NCBI GenBank assembly: GCA_963989385.1
Contig: OZ022513.1
Span: 23,315,928 to 23,379,927, forward strand
DNA: 64,000 bases
From: Ctena decussata
Taxonomy: Eukaryota > Mollusca > Bivalvia > Lucinida > Lucinidae
Reading direction: 5' to 3'
Part shown: positions 32,296 through 43,035 of the stretch, piece after piece
Layout of the letters: every line of letters starts with the position of its first letter
How positions within the stretch are numbered: the first letter of the stretch is position 1
Notes under the pieces: generated by a model
The model's database searches: none
Seen by the model: only the letters and a program-made list of their open reading frames with translations
Told to the model about the DNA's origin: nothing
Translations under genes and position numbers: made by a program

Positions 32296-32518
32296 GGGGC
32301 CGAATTTATAACATTACTTAAGTGGTTGCTATGCTGTTGCTAAGGCTGAATTTTTATAACAGAGATTCCCTACAACTATAAAATTTGCTCTGGAGGAACA
32401 GTCTGAGAAAGACTGTTCCTCCAGAGCAAATTTCATAGTTGTAGGGAATCTCCTTCAAAGAAATGTAGCCTTAGCAACAGCATAGCAAAGACTTAAGTGG
32501 TTTTATAAATACGACCCC
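32296..32518. mobile_element. Family B snapback element, copy 3
   Basis: The ends GGGGCCGAATTTATAACATTAC and the inverse TTTTATAAATACGACCCC bound arms containing ACTATAAAATTTGCTCTGGAGG / CCAGAGCAAATTTCATAGTTG. The centre is CAGTCTGAGAAAGACTG. Non-coding. Confidence 0.85.
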
Positions 32519-32577
32519 AGAGGCTAAGTTGAAATAAGATTTCTTACAATATTGTAAATAGCTTTGCAACATAAACA

Positions 32578-32885
32578 GTGCCACTTTACAGGAAAAAAGT
32601 AAAAAGTATGCAAAGACCAGGAACTGAAACAATCAAAATCCAAATCCAGCCCTCAAACCATAGTTGGAAACAACTAAGATTACAAATAATCAAGATACAG
32701 AGAACATATGGCCAACCGAGTGAGCAGCTTGTTCCCGAAAGGTGGCCACTCAGCAACCCAAACCGAACCAAAAATAATAAGAACATACATAAGGTAAAAC
32801 ATCACAGAAACTCTGACACCAAAAACAGGCAACAGAGAACCACAACAGAACTACCGCCTTGGAACGGTCAGTAATGAATTACTGG
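32578..32885 (-). repeat. Family G interspersed repeat, reverse copy
   Basis: Read on the minus strand it gives the order GGCGGTAGTTCTGTTGTGG, TTATGTATGTTCTTATT, GGTTGCTGAGTGGCCACC, GGGAACAAGCTGCTCACTCGG and GGTTTGAGGGCTGGATTTGG, as in the 33775-34180 copy. A 98-codon plus-strand frame over it is a by-product. A poly-C run follows at 33031-33048. Confidence 0.6.
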
Positions 32886-33329
32886 GGGGGCTTAAATCGT
32901 AAAAAAATTATCCTGGAAAAACATATCTTCAGCAAGCAAGAGAACAACGAAAAAAGCAGATTCGGTTCAACTGAGTTTATTAATGCGAGGTTATGTGGCA
33001 GCACTGCCCACCCCATCCCCGACCCCAGCCCCCCCCCCCCCCCCCCTCCCCTTTTTGCCACCCGTTCTTCATAAGAACTGTATTTACAAACTCAGATAGA
33101 GCACAGTGATCCCAAAGGACCAGCAAATAAATTCTGGTTAAAACTAAACTGCATGTAGCAAATCTTCACTACCTTGCACTGAACTCCATCATCGAATGTA
33201 GACATACAGCATTAAGACAGACTTCCTTTGTCTGACACAAAATTGTGAAGCACGAATTAGTCAAAGAGCAAGTGGACAACGTCTAGACATACTCTGCGAA
33301 CTTATACCATTTGATAACCTTCTAAATAT

Positions 33330-33567
33330 GAGCCGCGACAGGAAAAAAACCAACAAAGTGGTTGTGCGCCCAGCGCAGACTCAGATCAGCCTGTGCAACC
33401 GCCCGGTCTGATCAGAGACTTCGCTGTCCGCATGGAGGCAGCTTAGACCCTTAGCTACCCTTTAAGCGCACAGCAATGGCTCTGGTCAGACTTGGCGGAT
33501 GCCAAGGCTGATCTGAGTCTTCGCTGGGCGCATATGCCACTTTGTTGTTTTTGTCCTATTGCGGCTC
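33330..33567. mobile_element. Family A palindromic MITE, copy 6, with ATAT target duplication
   Basis: GAGCCGCGACAGGAAAAAAACC to the inverse CCTATTGCGGCTC, flanked by ATAT at 33326-33329 and 33568-33571. The internal hairpins are present, with scattered mismatches. Confidence 0.85.
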
Positions 33568-33774
33568 ATATGGAGTCTTCAAGATTAAGATATATACCTT
33601 TGCGCTGGCTGAACCATCAGCATAATGTATGACCGTCGTAAACTCATTCTTATCGAAACAACAAAGAAACTAATTCTTCGTAATCTTAAATGACACTGCC
33701 ACGAAGAAATTGAACTTCCAGCATTGCACACAGAGAACAGCCACTTTTGCCCTAATATAATCGGGGTGAGAGTC

Positions 33775-34180
33775 GAGACTTCTGTTGCGGTTCCTTGATG
33801 TTATATTGTGCTGTGCCCGCTTGTCTATGGTCTCTGGCGGTTTGGTCACCTGTAATTCTGCCCAATCTGCCTTCTGTTTTGTTTTGTTTTGTATTTCAAG
33901 TAAAAATTAAGTAAAAATAGATGTTGATGCTGTTATTGGGGTAGCTGAATGACCATCTGTTTGGGAAAGTTAAAATCTTAAAATTTAAAGTTCCTTCAAG
34001 AGCAGAGAATACATACAGAAGTAGGAACATGAGCTGCTCATTCGGTTTACTGTGCGTGTCTTTCGTAAACTTGTTTCAATTACTGTATGTATGTGCTTCT
34101 TTCCCTATTGTTTTTGAGAGCGGAATGTCGGATTTGATTGTATTAATTCCTGATCATTGCCTATCTATTTACTTTACAAT
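33775..34180 (+). repeat. Family G interspersed repeat, most complete copy
   Basis: Runs from about CTTCTGTTGCGGTTCCTTGATG through GCCCGCTTGTCTATGGTCTCTGG, GGTTTGGTCACCTG, GTAGCTGAATGACCATCTGTTTGGG and a later GAGCTGCTCATTCGGTTTAC to TTGATTGTATTAATTCCTGATC. A stretch near 33970-34030 (AAAATTTAAAGTTCC...) is absent from other copies and may be a small insertion. It preserves the uninterrupted sequence into which the 333-bp palindrome inserted at 15842. Confidence 0.65.
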
Positions 34181-34678
34181 TTACATCATTATATTTAATG
34201 TTTCTAATAAAGTTGTAGAGCCGAAAATTCTGCTTTGATCAGCCCATCCAGCTATGCATGGAGATTTGAGTTTTTGCTATCGGATAAACCGTATAGATCT
34301 AGTACAGTACCTTCAGAACAAATTATTTGATCGTAGAAAACGACATGTAAACACAACCATTAATCTATCCTCGGTTTCGAGTTACCGTCGAAACAAAATC
34401 GTCTTATAAATTTCGAATCATTTCCCAGCATTAAATTTGTTGACAGCACTAATTACGCTGTTGTCTTCGCTAAATATGCTGCAGTTTAAAAAGTTTAATT
34501 AGTGAAGACACGAACTGCCGATTGTTACTGATTTAAAGTTTTCTCTGAAAATATTGTATAGGATGAAAAAAGTACAGGAGATTTGCGTGACAATATCTTT
34601 AATGCTGGGTATTGAATCAACTTCACAGGTAAAGGTCACAATTGAATGCATAAGGAAAGGTAATATTCATAAAAATTT

Positions 34679-34908
34679 GAGCCGCCTCACGAGAAAACCT
34701 ACAAAGTGGTTGTGCGCAAAGCGCAGACTAAGATAAGCCTGGGAATCCGCCCAGGCTGATCAGAGTCTTTGCTTTGCGCATTTTGGGTAGCTAAGGGTCT
34801 ACTCCATGCGGACAGCGCAGACTCTGATCAGACTGGGCTGATGCCCAGGCTGAGTTGAGTCTGCACTGGGCGCATAACCACATTGTTGGTTTTCTCGTGT
34901 CGCGGCTC
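34679..34908. mobile_element. Family A palindromic MITE, copy 7
   Basis: GAGCCGCCTCACGAGAAAACC to the inverse TTTTCTCGTGTCGCGGCTC. It belongs to the CACGAG sub-type (also 38419, 40999, 47363), as opposed to the CACGAC sub-type (6042, 18209). The two 60-78 codon frames over it are by-products. Confidence 0.85.
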
Positions 34909-36167
34909 AAAGATAAATGAAGATACCCAGGACAAATCACGCTCACAGGGCACTGACAACCCAAGACAACGAAAGAAAAATAGGTTTAAAACACAAACAG
35001 AGCGGCACATTTGCGACAAGAGAGACACTCGATCCAGCAAAGAGGACCTACAACAGAAGATCACCCCTTTGAACGGTCAGCATTTTTACTACTGACAGTA
35101 GTTTTACTACTGGCCGTTCCTAGGTTGCTCTTCTGTTGTATCTACGCCCAATACACCCATGATGACGAAAGAAAAATATACATGTAATACAGAAGAGCAG
35201 AAAAAGCACTGATCCGAGCAGGGAACGAAGCCTTGATTGAAACGAGGTCTACGTTACAAATACTGCCACGTTTAATTACTGCCAATGTAGAAATGGATTT
35301 TCCCATAAAAGGTCACAAACACAAAAGACAGACTATCAAAGATTCCGATATAAAAATAAAAATGAACTGCAAATGACAAAACGTAACAGCCCATTTGTGA
35401 AAACAGGAAAAATATTTAATAGAAAACTACTAGAAACCTGTGCGCCAGGTATTGGTCCATCATTAAGATTGCTAACAGAAATGAACTAACCCAAAACAGA
35501 CAAAACCAGGATGTTTATAAACAAAGTGAGTGACAAAATGTACAGCTTCAGAGCATAGCAATCTGATTTTTGATTCCCCCGACCCCCACCCCTTTTTTTA
35601 TTAAGAAGCACACCACCATGATTTTCTGCCATTTTCCAAAAGGGAGGCTACTTTTTAACTTCCTATTTGCTTCTATGGACGACATATCCGTCTTAAATAG
35701 GATCTCCAATGGAAATTTTTTTTTCGGTTGATCCAATCTGTTTATAGCAAATTAAATTGTTCATTCCCCATGAATGGTTAAGGGAAATGAAAGCAAATCG
35801 TGTACTTTCCGATTTGATTCCGCTGCACTAGAATTAAAGAAATTGATGTTGTTATGATAGTTTAATTTTTCTTGCGGAAGACATAGAAAGAAACGAACAC
35901 GATACGATCTAGAAATGGTGATGTTTGCATAATGTTAACCCAAATATAGTGATTAGCTGTCGAATTCACCATCGATTCTCCATTAACTAAACACTGAAAA
36001 GGCTGTTCAATTTGGCTGATTAGATCTGTTATAAATCATAGAAGAAATTTTTATGTACTTCCAGAATTGTGGGTATGAATATAAAGTAGTATGTTAACAC
36101 GCCTACGAAACAAAGATTAATAGTGGAAGTTTGGGAAGAAGGCCTCATATTAACCTTAAACTTGCTG
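34909..36167. other. Probable decayed family G and unassigned DNA
   Basis: About 34912-35100 ends in CCCCTTTGAACGGTCAGCATT and resembles reverse family G; the opposite motif CTGGCCGTTCCTAGGTTGC follows. Around 35620-35720 a degenerate inverted pair of words (AGGCTACTTTTTAACTTCC, GGATCTCCAATGGAAAT) recalls the foldback at 38775. No gene. Confidence 0.35.
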
Positions 36168-36260
36168 TAGAAATGACGATGTAATGCCGCCGATGCGATG
36201 TCATCACGTCGCGTCGAAGTCAGTACGACGTCATTTCGACGTAAATGTGCTCGCTGGGTA
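36168..36260. mobile_element. Family J (GACGTC-rich) palindromic repeat
   Basis: GATGTAATGCC ... CGTCGCGTCGAAGTCAGTACG ... GACGTCATTTCGACG ... GTGCTCGCTGGGT. The end is the inverse of CCCAGCGAGCACATGACGTC at 58084. The left end is degenerate. Contains several GACGTC/CGTCA words. Confidence 0.6.
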
Positions 36261-36426
36261 AAGGCAGGTTTAAGCTGAGTGGATGCATTCCAAGGGGAAT
36301 CAACTCTACTGTTTTCATTCTTATAATCGTTTTGAAGTAATGGTGGCCGTCGACGTAAAGACCCGAACACTGGTCCTTGATAGCGTCTTCTTACAGAATT
36401 AAACTATTTCCTCTCCAATGCTAAAA

Positions 36427-37324
36427 TACGAGGGATGTTCAGAAAGTACTGTTCGTGACATCATATTTTGTTACCTATCATAATGACAGAACTTCTGATC
36501 GCAAAAATATATAAAGCTATGATATGTCTGGACAAATCTGCAAATGCGGTGTTTATTTCTAAAGGACATATTTTTGAACGTCTTTGAAACAGGTAAACCC
36601 TAAAGCCACTGCAGATTTTTACTTTAGGAGGCCATACTTCATATATGAGCAGTCTTTGAATTTTTTCATCATTGCTACTTCAACACACTCCACAGGCAAC
36701 TGTGTCCTGTAAATATCGCGGAAATTATATTTAAAGTATGTTTCATACTGTCAAATGAATTTCGATTATTCGCAACTTTTGTCCTAGCAAATTCTCTCTT
36801 TCTACTAAAGTTATAATGATTTTGTAACAAAACAAATGTCTTAGCATTCAAATTCTTGTTAGGAAGAGCCTTTGCGTGGCTAATTCGAAACTGTCGAAAA
36901 ATTTAAATTAGTATAAAAAACGAAGCTGCTACAATCTTTAAAAAAAAATGACGTTGGCGTTGATTTCAATAACGTCATAAGAACTGCGCAAGGAATGACT
37001 CATTAACGCTTGCTACCCTAATAACTTCTGAACTGATATTGAAGGCAGCGAATGACAAAAAGTTATTTTCCATTAACAGTGATCTTTGACTTGAATGCGA
37101 CACTGAAAATAAATTCACATATGAAATTAGCCCCGTGGTACATGTATGACTGGGGACTAATAAAATGCATTGTGACTCAATAAGAAAATGGCTTTTTGTA
37201 TAGTGTTAGGTATCATTGTAAAGGTGAACTGTAGTGCCTTCAACATATGCATAGCATTTGTCCCCAACATGCCGCTACACAGAATTATGCGTCAAGAATC
37301 AGAACTCTCTGATCAATCCTCGTA
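36427..37324. mobile_element. Family H 0.9-kb mariner-like element, copy 2 (inverted relative to copy 1)
   Basis: The left end TACGAGGGATGTTCAGAAAG and the right end (inverse) TACGAGGATTGATCAGAGAG are weaker than in copy 1. The interior matches the reverse of 16603-17517: TTAGGTATCATTGTAAAGG here against CCTTTACAATGATACC-type sequence there, and TGTCCTGTAAATATCGCGG against CCGCGAGATTTACAGGACA. No transposase frame. Diverged, so older than the 28131 mariner. Confidence 0.7.
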
Positions 37325-37504
37325 ATATATTCCAGAAAATTATACGTTTAAAATCAAACTCTGTGAATACAAAAATATGCGAGAAAATACGTCTATCACA
37401 GGTTTTTTAATTGCGATTCTCTTTTTTTCTCGAGGATTGGCTTTCTAGCGACATTGCTCGTACAGTCCAAATCTTTTTGATGGGCTCTGGGAATAGGAAA
37501 ATTG

Positions 37505-37705
37505 GAGCAGCGACACGACAAAACGTACAAAGTGGCATGTGCAAACTGCGAAGACTCAGAGTCTTCGCTGTCCGCTTTAAAGGTAGCTAAGGGTCTAATC
37601 CACCTTTGTTTGGATATTTGAAGACTCTGATCAGACTGGGTAAGGCTTATCTGAGTCTTTGCTGGGCGCACATTCCACTTTTTTGGTCTTGTCGTGTCGC
37701 GGCTC
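37505..37705. mobile_element. Family A palindromic MITE, copy 8, shortened
   Basis: GAGCAGCGACACGACAAAACG to the inverse TTGTCGTGTCGCGGCTC. About 30 bp are missing from the first internal hairpin (AAGACTCAGAGTCTTCGCTG has lost the central CAGCCTGGGC part), which leaves a shorter perfect stem. Confidence 0.8.
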
Positions 37706-38039
37706 AAATAACGACACACCGTAAAGAGGTTGTTCGGTTTGCGTGATGCGAACATAACATAACGTTTTACTCAGAGGCAATGGTCTTATTGTACTAATGT
37801 CTTTCTCCGTGATATACACCCTTTTCGTACCAGACTCCTTCCTAATTATATAATGAAGCGGATTTATGATTACATCTGTAACATTACCAGAGGAGTAGTG
37901 TCATCCAAAATTGCTCTGGCTGATTCCGAAGTATTAAATTACTTGGCTACACGATGCTCAAACATAACGTATTATCAGGCTGTAAATTGTAAGAACTGTG
38001 TTGATGTATAAAAGCCACGAGTTTTTGACCATGTAATTT

Positions 38040-38330
38040 TTACAAAAATAATACAATTCGTGGCCCAGCAGGGACTCGAACCCAAGTTCTCTTGCTACCC
38101 GTTCGACAAATGAGTAATCGAGCCAAATGAATCGACTTTTGATATTTTGCCGATCCCTAATTGATTCCACCCCAAATCTACTCTGAACCACGGAAAAACC
38201 AACGAGACATGCATTTTTCAATTTTGCAGCCATAGCCGTGGAACCACACAGGTCACCAAATGTCACAGGGGAGGGAAAACATGCCCTATCTGGACCCGAA
38301 CTCAGGACTTCTCGTTTACCGTGAGGCAAC
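38040..38330 (-). repeat. tRNA-like SINE-type sequence
   Basis: On the minus strand two B-box-like words occur about 230 bases apart: GAGTTCGGGTCC near 38290 and a perfect GGGTTCGAGTCCC near 38070. The first is preceded by an A-box-like TAACTCAGTTGCC at about 38325. The arrangement suggests two tRNA-related units or a dimeric SINE. The 123-codon frame here is a read-through of this sequence. Confidence 0.5.
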
Positions 38331-38418
38331 TGAGTTACTTGACCGCGTTGTTGATGCTGTGGTACAAGTGTCGAGTTTTCGAAAAAATCTTTATCACAAA
38401 TGAATGTGATAAATATTT

Positions 38419-38652
38419 GAGCCGCAACACAAGAAAACCAACAATGTGGTTGTGCGCCCAGCGCAGACTCAGATCAACCTGGGCATCCACCCAGTCTAAT
38501 CAGACTCTTTGCTTAGCGCTTAAAGGGTAGCTAATAGTGTAGGTCACCTCCTTGCGGACAGCGAAGTCTGATCAGACTGGGCGGACGCCCAGGCTAATCT
38601 GAGTCTGCGCTGGTCGCACAACCACTTTGTTGGTTTTCTCGTATCGCGTCTC
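38419..38652. mobile_element. Family A palindromic MITE, copy 9, with ATTT target duplication
   Basis: GAGCCGCAACACAAGAAAACC to the inverse TTTTCTCGTATCGCGTCTC. Flanked by ATTT at 38415-38418 and 38653-38656. Confidence 0.85.
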
Positions 38653-38774
38653 ATTTCTTGGTGTATTGGTGTTCTGTCATGTTTTCCTCCAAAATTTTCA
38701 AAGCAATATAACTTTTTTAAATTCCTGTTTGTTTTCATGAACAAAAGATTTTTTTTCCAAAACGAGGCCTGCTA

Positions 38775-38870
38775 ATAAAGGAAAAAGTTTGCTCTTTTAG
38801 AGGAGCAAATCAAACGGGATCTACTATTAAAGTAAATGATTTGCTTCTGGAGGAACAAACTTTTTCCATC
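38775..38870. other. Foldback with TTTGCTC arms
   Basis: AAAGGAAAAAGTTTGCTCTT ... GAGGAGCAAATCA on the left and GATTTGCTTCTGGAGG ... AACAAACTTTTTCCAT on the right. Similar but weaker pairs occur near 18500-18620, 46215-46330, 47185-47280 and 49420-49530, suggesting a dispersed low-identity family. Confidence 0.55.
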
Positions 38871-38971
38871 AAGACTTGACTTCCTTGGAAAGCGATACAA
38901 AACTGGAGTAAAAAGGATTTAAACCCAGCTTCAGTGTTGATATTTTACCCACATTACGATGGCAAATAATC

Positions 38972-39214
38972 AGGGGTGGTCGGGTAGTGCGATGGTGCTG
39001 TGTGTAACTTTCAGTGCCGGGGTGTCCTACTGATTTGGAACATAGTAGGGCAAGGACCTACTGTGCTTGCAGTAGGTACGGGTGGGGTTGTTTGGATTTT
39101 TTTCTCTCGTCTTTCATTTCTCTTTCTTTCTCCCTCTCTCTGGGAGACGGTCCGATATAGACTGAAATACTGTCTCAAAGGGCCGTTAAACCCAAAACAA
39201 TCAATCAATCAATC
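38972..39214 (+). mobile_element. Family E SINE, copy 1, with 13-bp target duplication
   Basis: Begins GGGGTGGTCGGGTAGTGCG, contains GTCCTACTGATTTGGAAC and TCTGGGAGACGGTCCGATAT, and ends CCGTTAAACCCAAAACAATC with an (AATC)n tail. Flanked by ATGGCAAATAATC (38959-38971) and ATGGCAAACAATC (39215-39227), one mismatch, the hallmark of LINE-driven insertion. No clear B box was found, so the pol III promoter type is unresolved. Frames of 127 and 65 codons over it are by-products. Confidence 0.88.
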
Positions 39215-39227
39215 ATGGCAAACAATC

Positions 39228-39516
39228 GTATTGAGTATCGAAACGCTTTTCTTTAGCATTCTAAACAAAAGTTGTATAAAAGTAAGAAAGCCATTTGTTT
39301 TAATAAATGACATTATCAAAATCTGTCTTTGTTTCTGTTGTTGTTGTTGTTTTAATTTTCCGCAGATTTATAATACAAAGTAAGCCATTTGTTGCGATTA
39401 AATATATTTGACAGGATGCTAATTTGATAACCATGACGTACAAGGATTAGGATAATCGGATTTATTATCGTGACTTTTCGGCTTCCGACATTAATACAGC
39501 TAACAATATCTATCGG
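39228..39516. other. Unassigned DNA
   Basis: No gene; a short GTT/TGT repeat run at 39335-39351. Confidence 0.35.
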
Positions 39517-39960
39517 TGCGGAGAACCTACGTCACAGCAAATGATTTTAATGAATGGGTCCACGGGATATTGATAAATCTCATGTGTGATTCAGGTAAGA
39601 CTTTGATATTTCCGTTAATACTGAAACGCAGATCTCCGCAAAAATCATTGAAATATGCCTATCTAATTAAATTTCCGGACAAAAACCTGATTAAAAAGTT
39701 TTTGACAGGCAACCACAGTTTTTTCGGTTGTTCTTCAGTAAGTTTTAAATCAAATTTTTGTCAGGAAATTTAATTAGATGGGCATATTTCAATAATTTTT
39801 GCAGGGTTCTACTTTACATTTCATGCAAATCTGAAAATCTGACCAGTATCAATATTAAGAGAAATAGCAAAGGAAGTCTTTCCTGAATCGCACACGGTTT
39901 TTATATATATCCCGTGAACCCATTCATTAAAATCACGTGCTGTGACGTAAGTTCTTCGCA
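39517..39960. mobile_element. 444-bp full-length palindromic element
   Basis: The left end TGCGGAGAACCTACGTCACA is the inverse of the right end TGTGACGTAAGTTCTTCGCA with two mismatches. The pairing continues inward (GATTTTAATGAATGGGTCCACGGG against the right-arm inverse; TGCCTATCTAATTAAATTTCC against GGAAATTTAATTAGATGGGCA) to a centre near 39735. Arms are about 210 bp with moderate mismatch. The 85-codon frame is a by-product. No other copy was seen in this window and no clean target duplication is evident. Confidence 0.8.
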
Positions 39961-40998
39961 GTGTCTATAGCTGTTTAAAAGTTTTTCTTTTTTATTTTTA
40001 TTTTTTTTTGGGGGGTGAGGGGGTCTTTTTTTGTTGTTGTTGTTGTTTCGTATTTTTGTTATTTTTACCACATCAAACTGCCCTAAGCTAGCATCACTAT
40101 GTTTTCTCACCTAGTGACGAGCGATGAGTAAAGCTGGTAATGTTATTTTTATTTTTATAAAAAAATTATTGCATAAACATCTCTTCACAGTATTATGATT
40201 TGTCCCCAAAACTTAACCTTAGCTAGCTACGAGGCATGAAGATGATCAGAAACAACACTTCATATGCGGGAAAAAAGGTGTATTTAAACTGTCTTTTTTT
40301 CGATATTCACGGAAGCATGAACGCAATGACTGAATGGGTTACGTGCAAAGGAAGTGGAAGCGAAGTTGTTAGTGCTACTGTAACAGTAAAATTATTGTGG
40401 GAAATACACGTTGTAAAAATGTTCTAAAACGTATTTTACTATCAATAAAACTTTGAATGGAACGCAAACTTATCCCCCAAATCAGATTCATCCGTTAACG
40501 CATTATGTGCCTATATGCGTATCATTTGTCTCCCAATAATGCAAGTATATGAGACAGAGATTGCTGAAAAATCATTAGAATATGAGCAAAGGGCAAAAAC
40601 TCCACAATTTATTGTGAGCGGATTTTTTCATCTAAGCGTGTTTCCTTCAAAATGTCTGGAAAAGACTTAAAACATGAAGAAAGGTTAGAAAGTAGCAGAC
40701 TGAAACCGACAACGGTGACCTAAATGCATACTAATTAATTATTTATGTATGCGTATAGTCTGACAGTTTGAAAAATACATTGCAAACCTCAGTATAAAGC
40801 GCCATAGCACACAGATGCTGCAACTTAAACTGAGGTATTTGTTACATAACAAGTCTTACGTAAAAATACTAAAAGTTGGGACACCTAAAATAACTACCAC
40901 AATTACCCTAAAACTGGAGCAGATTGGTCTTACAGTACAGTAGTGCGTCCAAACGATGCAGTACAATGGCAAACAGTGTAGACACTGATCAGACAGTT
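39961..40998. other. Unassigned DNA
   Basis: No gene. A T-rich run joined to GGGGGGTGAGGGGG at about 39985-40024 and a TTG microsatellite (40030-40047) are the only simple features. The 63-codon frame at 40236-40427 has no family signature. Confidence 0.4.
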
Positions 40999-41235
40999 GA
41001 GCCGCGACACGAGAAAACCAACAAAGTGGTTGTGCGCCCAGCGCAGATTCAGATCAGCCTGGGCATCCGCCCAGTCTGATCAAAGTCTTCGCTGTCCGCA
41101 TGGAGCTAGCTAAGACAACCTTGGCTACCCTTTAAGCGCACTGCAAAGACTCTCATTAGACTGGGCGGATAGCAAGGCTGATCTGAGTCTGCACTGTGCG
41201 CAAACCACTTTGTTGGTTTTCTCGTGTCGCGGCTC
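40999..41235. mobile_element. Family A palindromic MITE, copy 10
   Basis: Full-length and well preserved: GAGCCGCGACACGAGAAAACC to the inverse TTTTCTCGTGTCGCGGCTC, with both internal hairpins. Flanks read CAGTT and AAGTT, so a 3-4 bp duplication (AGT/AGTT) is possible. Confidence 0.9.
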
Positions 41236-41346
41236 AAGTTCTTCAGGTGTGGTGTGACCTCACTGTTTGCTCAAAGATATCTGTACCACTAATTAGCATT
41301 TTTACTGTTTTCAGATGCAAGGCGTTAGATCTTGGGTTAAAACCCA

Positions 41347-41578
41347 GGGGCCGTATTTATAAAGCCACTTAAATGCAGTTATGGTTTCTTTGCTGTTGCT
41401 AAGGCTGAATTTCGGTCAAGGACATTCCCTACAGCTATAAAATTTGCTCTGTAGGAACAGTCTGAAAAAGACTGATCCTCCAGAGCAAATTTCATAGTTG
41501 TAGGGAATCTCCGTCATAGAAATTCAGCCTTAGTAACAGCATAGCAACTACTTAAGTTGTTTTATAAATACGGCCCCA
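41347..41578. mobile_element. Family B snapback element, copy 4
   Basis: GGGGCCGTATTTATAAAGCC to the inverse TTTTATAAATACGGCCCC, with arms of about 105 bp including TATAAAATTTGCTCTGTAGG / CTCCAGAGCAAATTTCATAG. Flanking CCCAG/AGGAA gives no clear duplication. Confidence 0.88.
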
Positions 41579-41984
41579 GGAAACTCTGAGATAAATCTTA
41601 TAGATTATTTAATCTGTGTGTCACCTCTGTTTTACGATGAATCAGATTTAGACATTTTTACCTCGTGGATCAGATCAAATGGTACCATCTAAGAATTTTT
41701 CTGCAGATCATCGACCACGTACTATCTAAGTTACGAACCTAATTGAAATCTTGTCAGTTGAATGGTCAAGATGATTGAAATATATCGCATTTGTAAACAG
41801 AGTGATTTCAGCCAAAGACGTAATGAGATAATAGATCAATCATTCTGACACTATGTTTAGCATAAAGGATTAATGTTTACCAAATATTCTCAGAATTATA
41901 TCAATCAGTAATCTCAAATTGTTCGAAGAAGCAAAAGACAAAACTGATGATATGATGGTACACAGACGAACTGAAATACGTTTT
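41579..41984. other. Unassigned DNA
   Basis: No gene or recognised repeat. Confidence 0.35.
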
Positions 41985-42280
41985 ATAATATGACTTCGCT
42001 GTTGTTCAGTGGATAACGTCGTGTCATAAAAATCGTATGACCACACGTGTAATAACACTTTGGCGCGTACACGTAACGTCATTGACAACGTCCAACAATG
42101 CGTTTTCTTATTGAAATAATGTTCAGTTTGAAGGCGTTAAAATCCCATTTTAAAGGGTCATAGGATAAACAGAATCTTACACTCGTGGTCACTTCATATG
42201 AAATTTATTAAACTCGCCTAAGGCTCGTTTCATAAATTTCATATTAACTGACCACTCGTGTTAGATCCTCTATTTATGTA
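41985..42280 (-). mobile_element. Family C-related foldback, variant 2
   Basis: Reverse-orientation relative of 18655-18970: TCAGTGGATAACGTCGTGTC, GACCACACGTGTAATAACAC, TTAAAATCCCATTTTAAAGGGTC, then the stem TTCATATGAAATTTATTAAACTCG / CGTTTCATAAATTTCATATT with a CCTAAGG loop and the family C end GTTAGATCCTCTATTTATG. Confidence 0.75.
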
Positions 42281-42569
42281 ACTCTAGAAGAAAATAGACG
42301 TGAAACGATGCTTCTTGTATCAGCAGTCTGAGTATTGAAACAAACGAAATTTCATTATAGTCAAGATTATTTTCCTTTGGGATTATTTGGCTCCTTCTGA
42401 GTCAGTCTAAAAGTAGAGTTCCGCTGACGCCAGTGCTATATGGCATGGGCAGTATTCCAAGATAATGCATAATTGTACATGAACAAACTCAATTTTCGTT
42501 TCTTTCCTGTGGTCCATGCTTCCTGAGTATCTCCCTTCAGAACTTATCTTACGTTCTGTCCTTTTTAAC

Positions 42570-42668
42570 CCAGCAGGCACACCACGTTGTAATGATGTAC
42601 CAACGTCGACTGACGAAATGACGTCGCGTCGACGTCTGTGCAACGTCATTTCACGTCATGTGCCTGTT
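42570..42668. mobile_element. Family J (GACGTC-rich) palindromic repeat
   Basis: CCCAGCAGGCACACCACGTTG to the inverse CACGTCATGTGCCTGTTAA, with ACGTCGCGTCGACGTCTGTG in the middle. About 100 bp; full-length copy. Confidence 0.75.
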
Positions 42669-42869
42669 AAGTTGTTTTATGTTTGCTGTTCCTATCTAAC
42701 ATTGTATTCACCTCACTCAGGAAGAGGAAGCAGTGATGCTGAAGCAGTGTGCTTTGTTTTTCGTTATCTCGTTACGTAAACTGTATACATCGTTGCTTGT
42801 ATGTTTTCTCTTCTTGTTGGTTCCTATTTTGGGCTCTGTTTATGGGCTTGATGGATGGTTTTCAATTTA

Positions 42870-43035
42870 AGGGCCATTTCAAGAATATGTCATCGGTCAT
42901 ATCAAAGCGATAGAATGGTGATATTGAAATTGCCATAAAACCCCGTTTACGGTTAAACAAAATGTTCCGCCTTCAGCGGGAATGAAACCCGGGCCGCTAT
43001 ATGTAGCTTAGCAGGCCAGAGCTTACCACGTCTCC
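42870..43035 (-). mobile_element. Family D SINE (tRNA-derived), reverse copy
   Basis: Minus-strand reading: GTAAGCTCTGGCCTGCTAAG (A-box side), CGGCCCGGGTTTCATTCCCG (B-box-like GGGTTTCATTCC), then TTAACCGTAAACGGGGTTTT and a body ending TATCACCATTCTATCGC. Matches 55290-55475 in order. Older than that copy. Confidence 0.65.

Noticed and set aside
38544..38744. Frames containing a KPTKWLCDQRRLR-type peptide, also near 34554, 38321 and 47418
   Set aside because: The same peptide comes from every family A MITE arm; such predicted proteins are annotation artefacts.
42870..43035. Functional tRNA genes at SINE heads (also 38040, 52557, 55290)
   Set aside because: They continue into shared SINE bodies and do not form cloverleaf acceptor stems.
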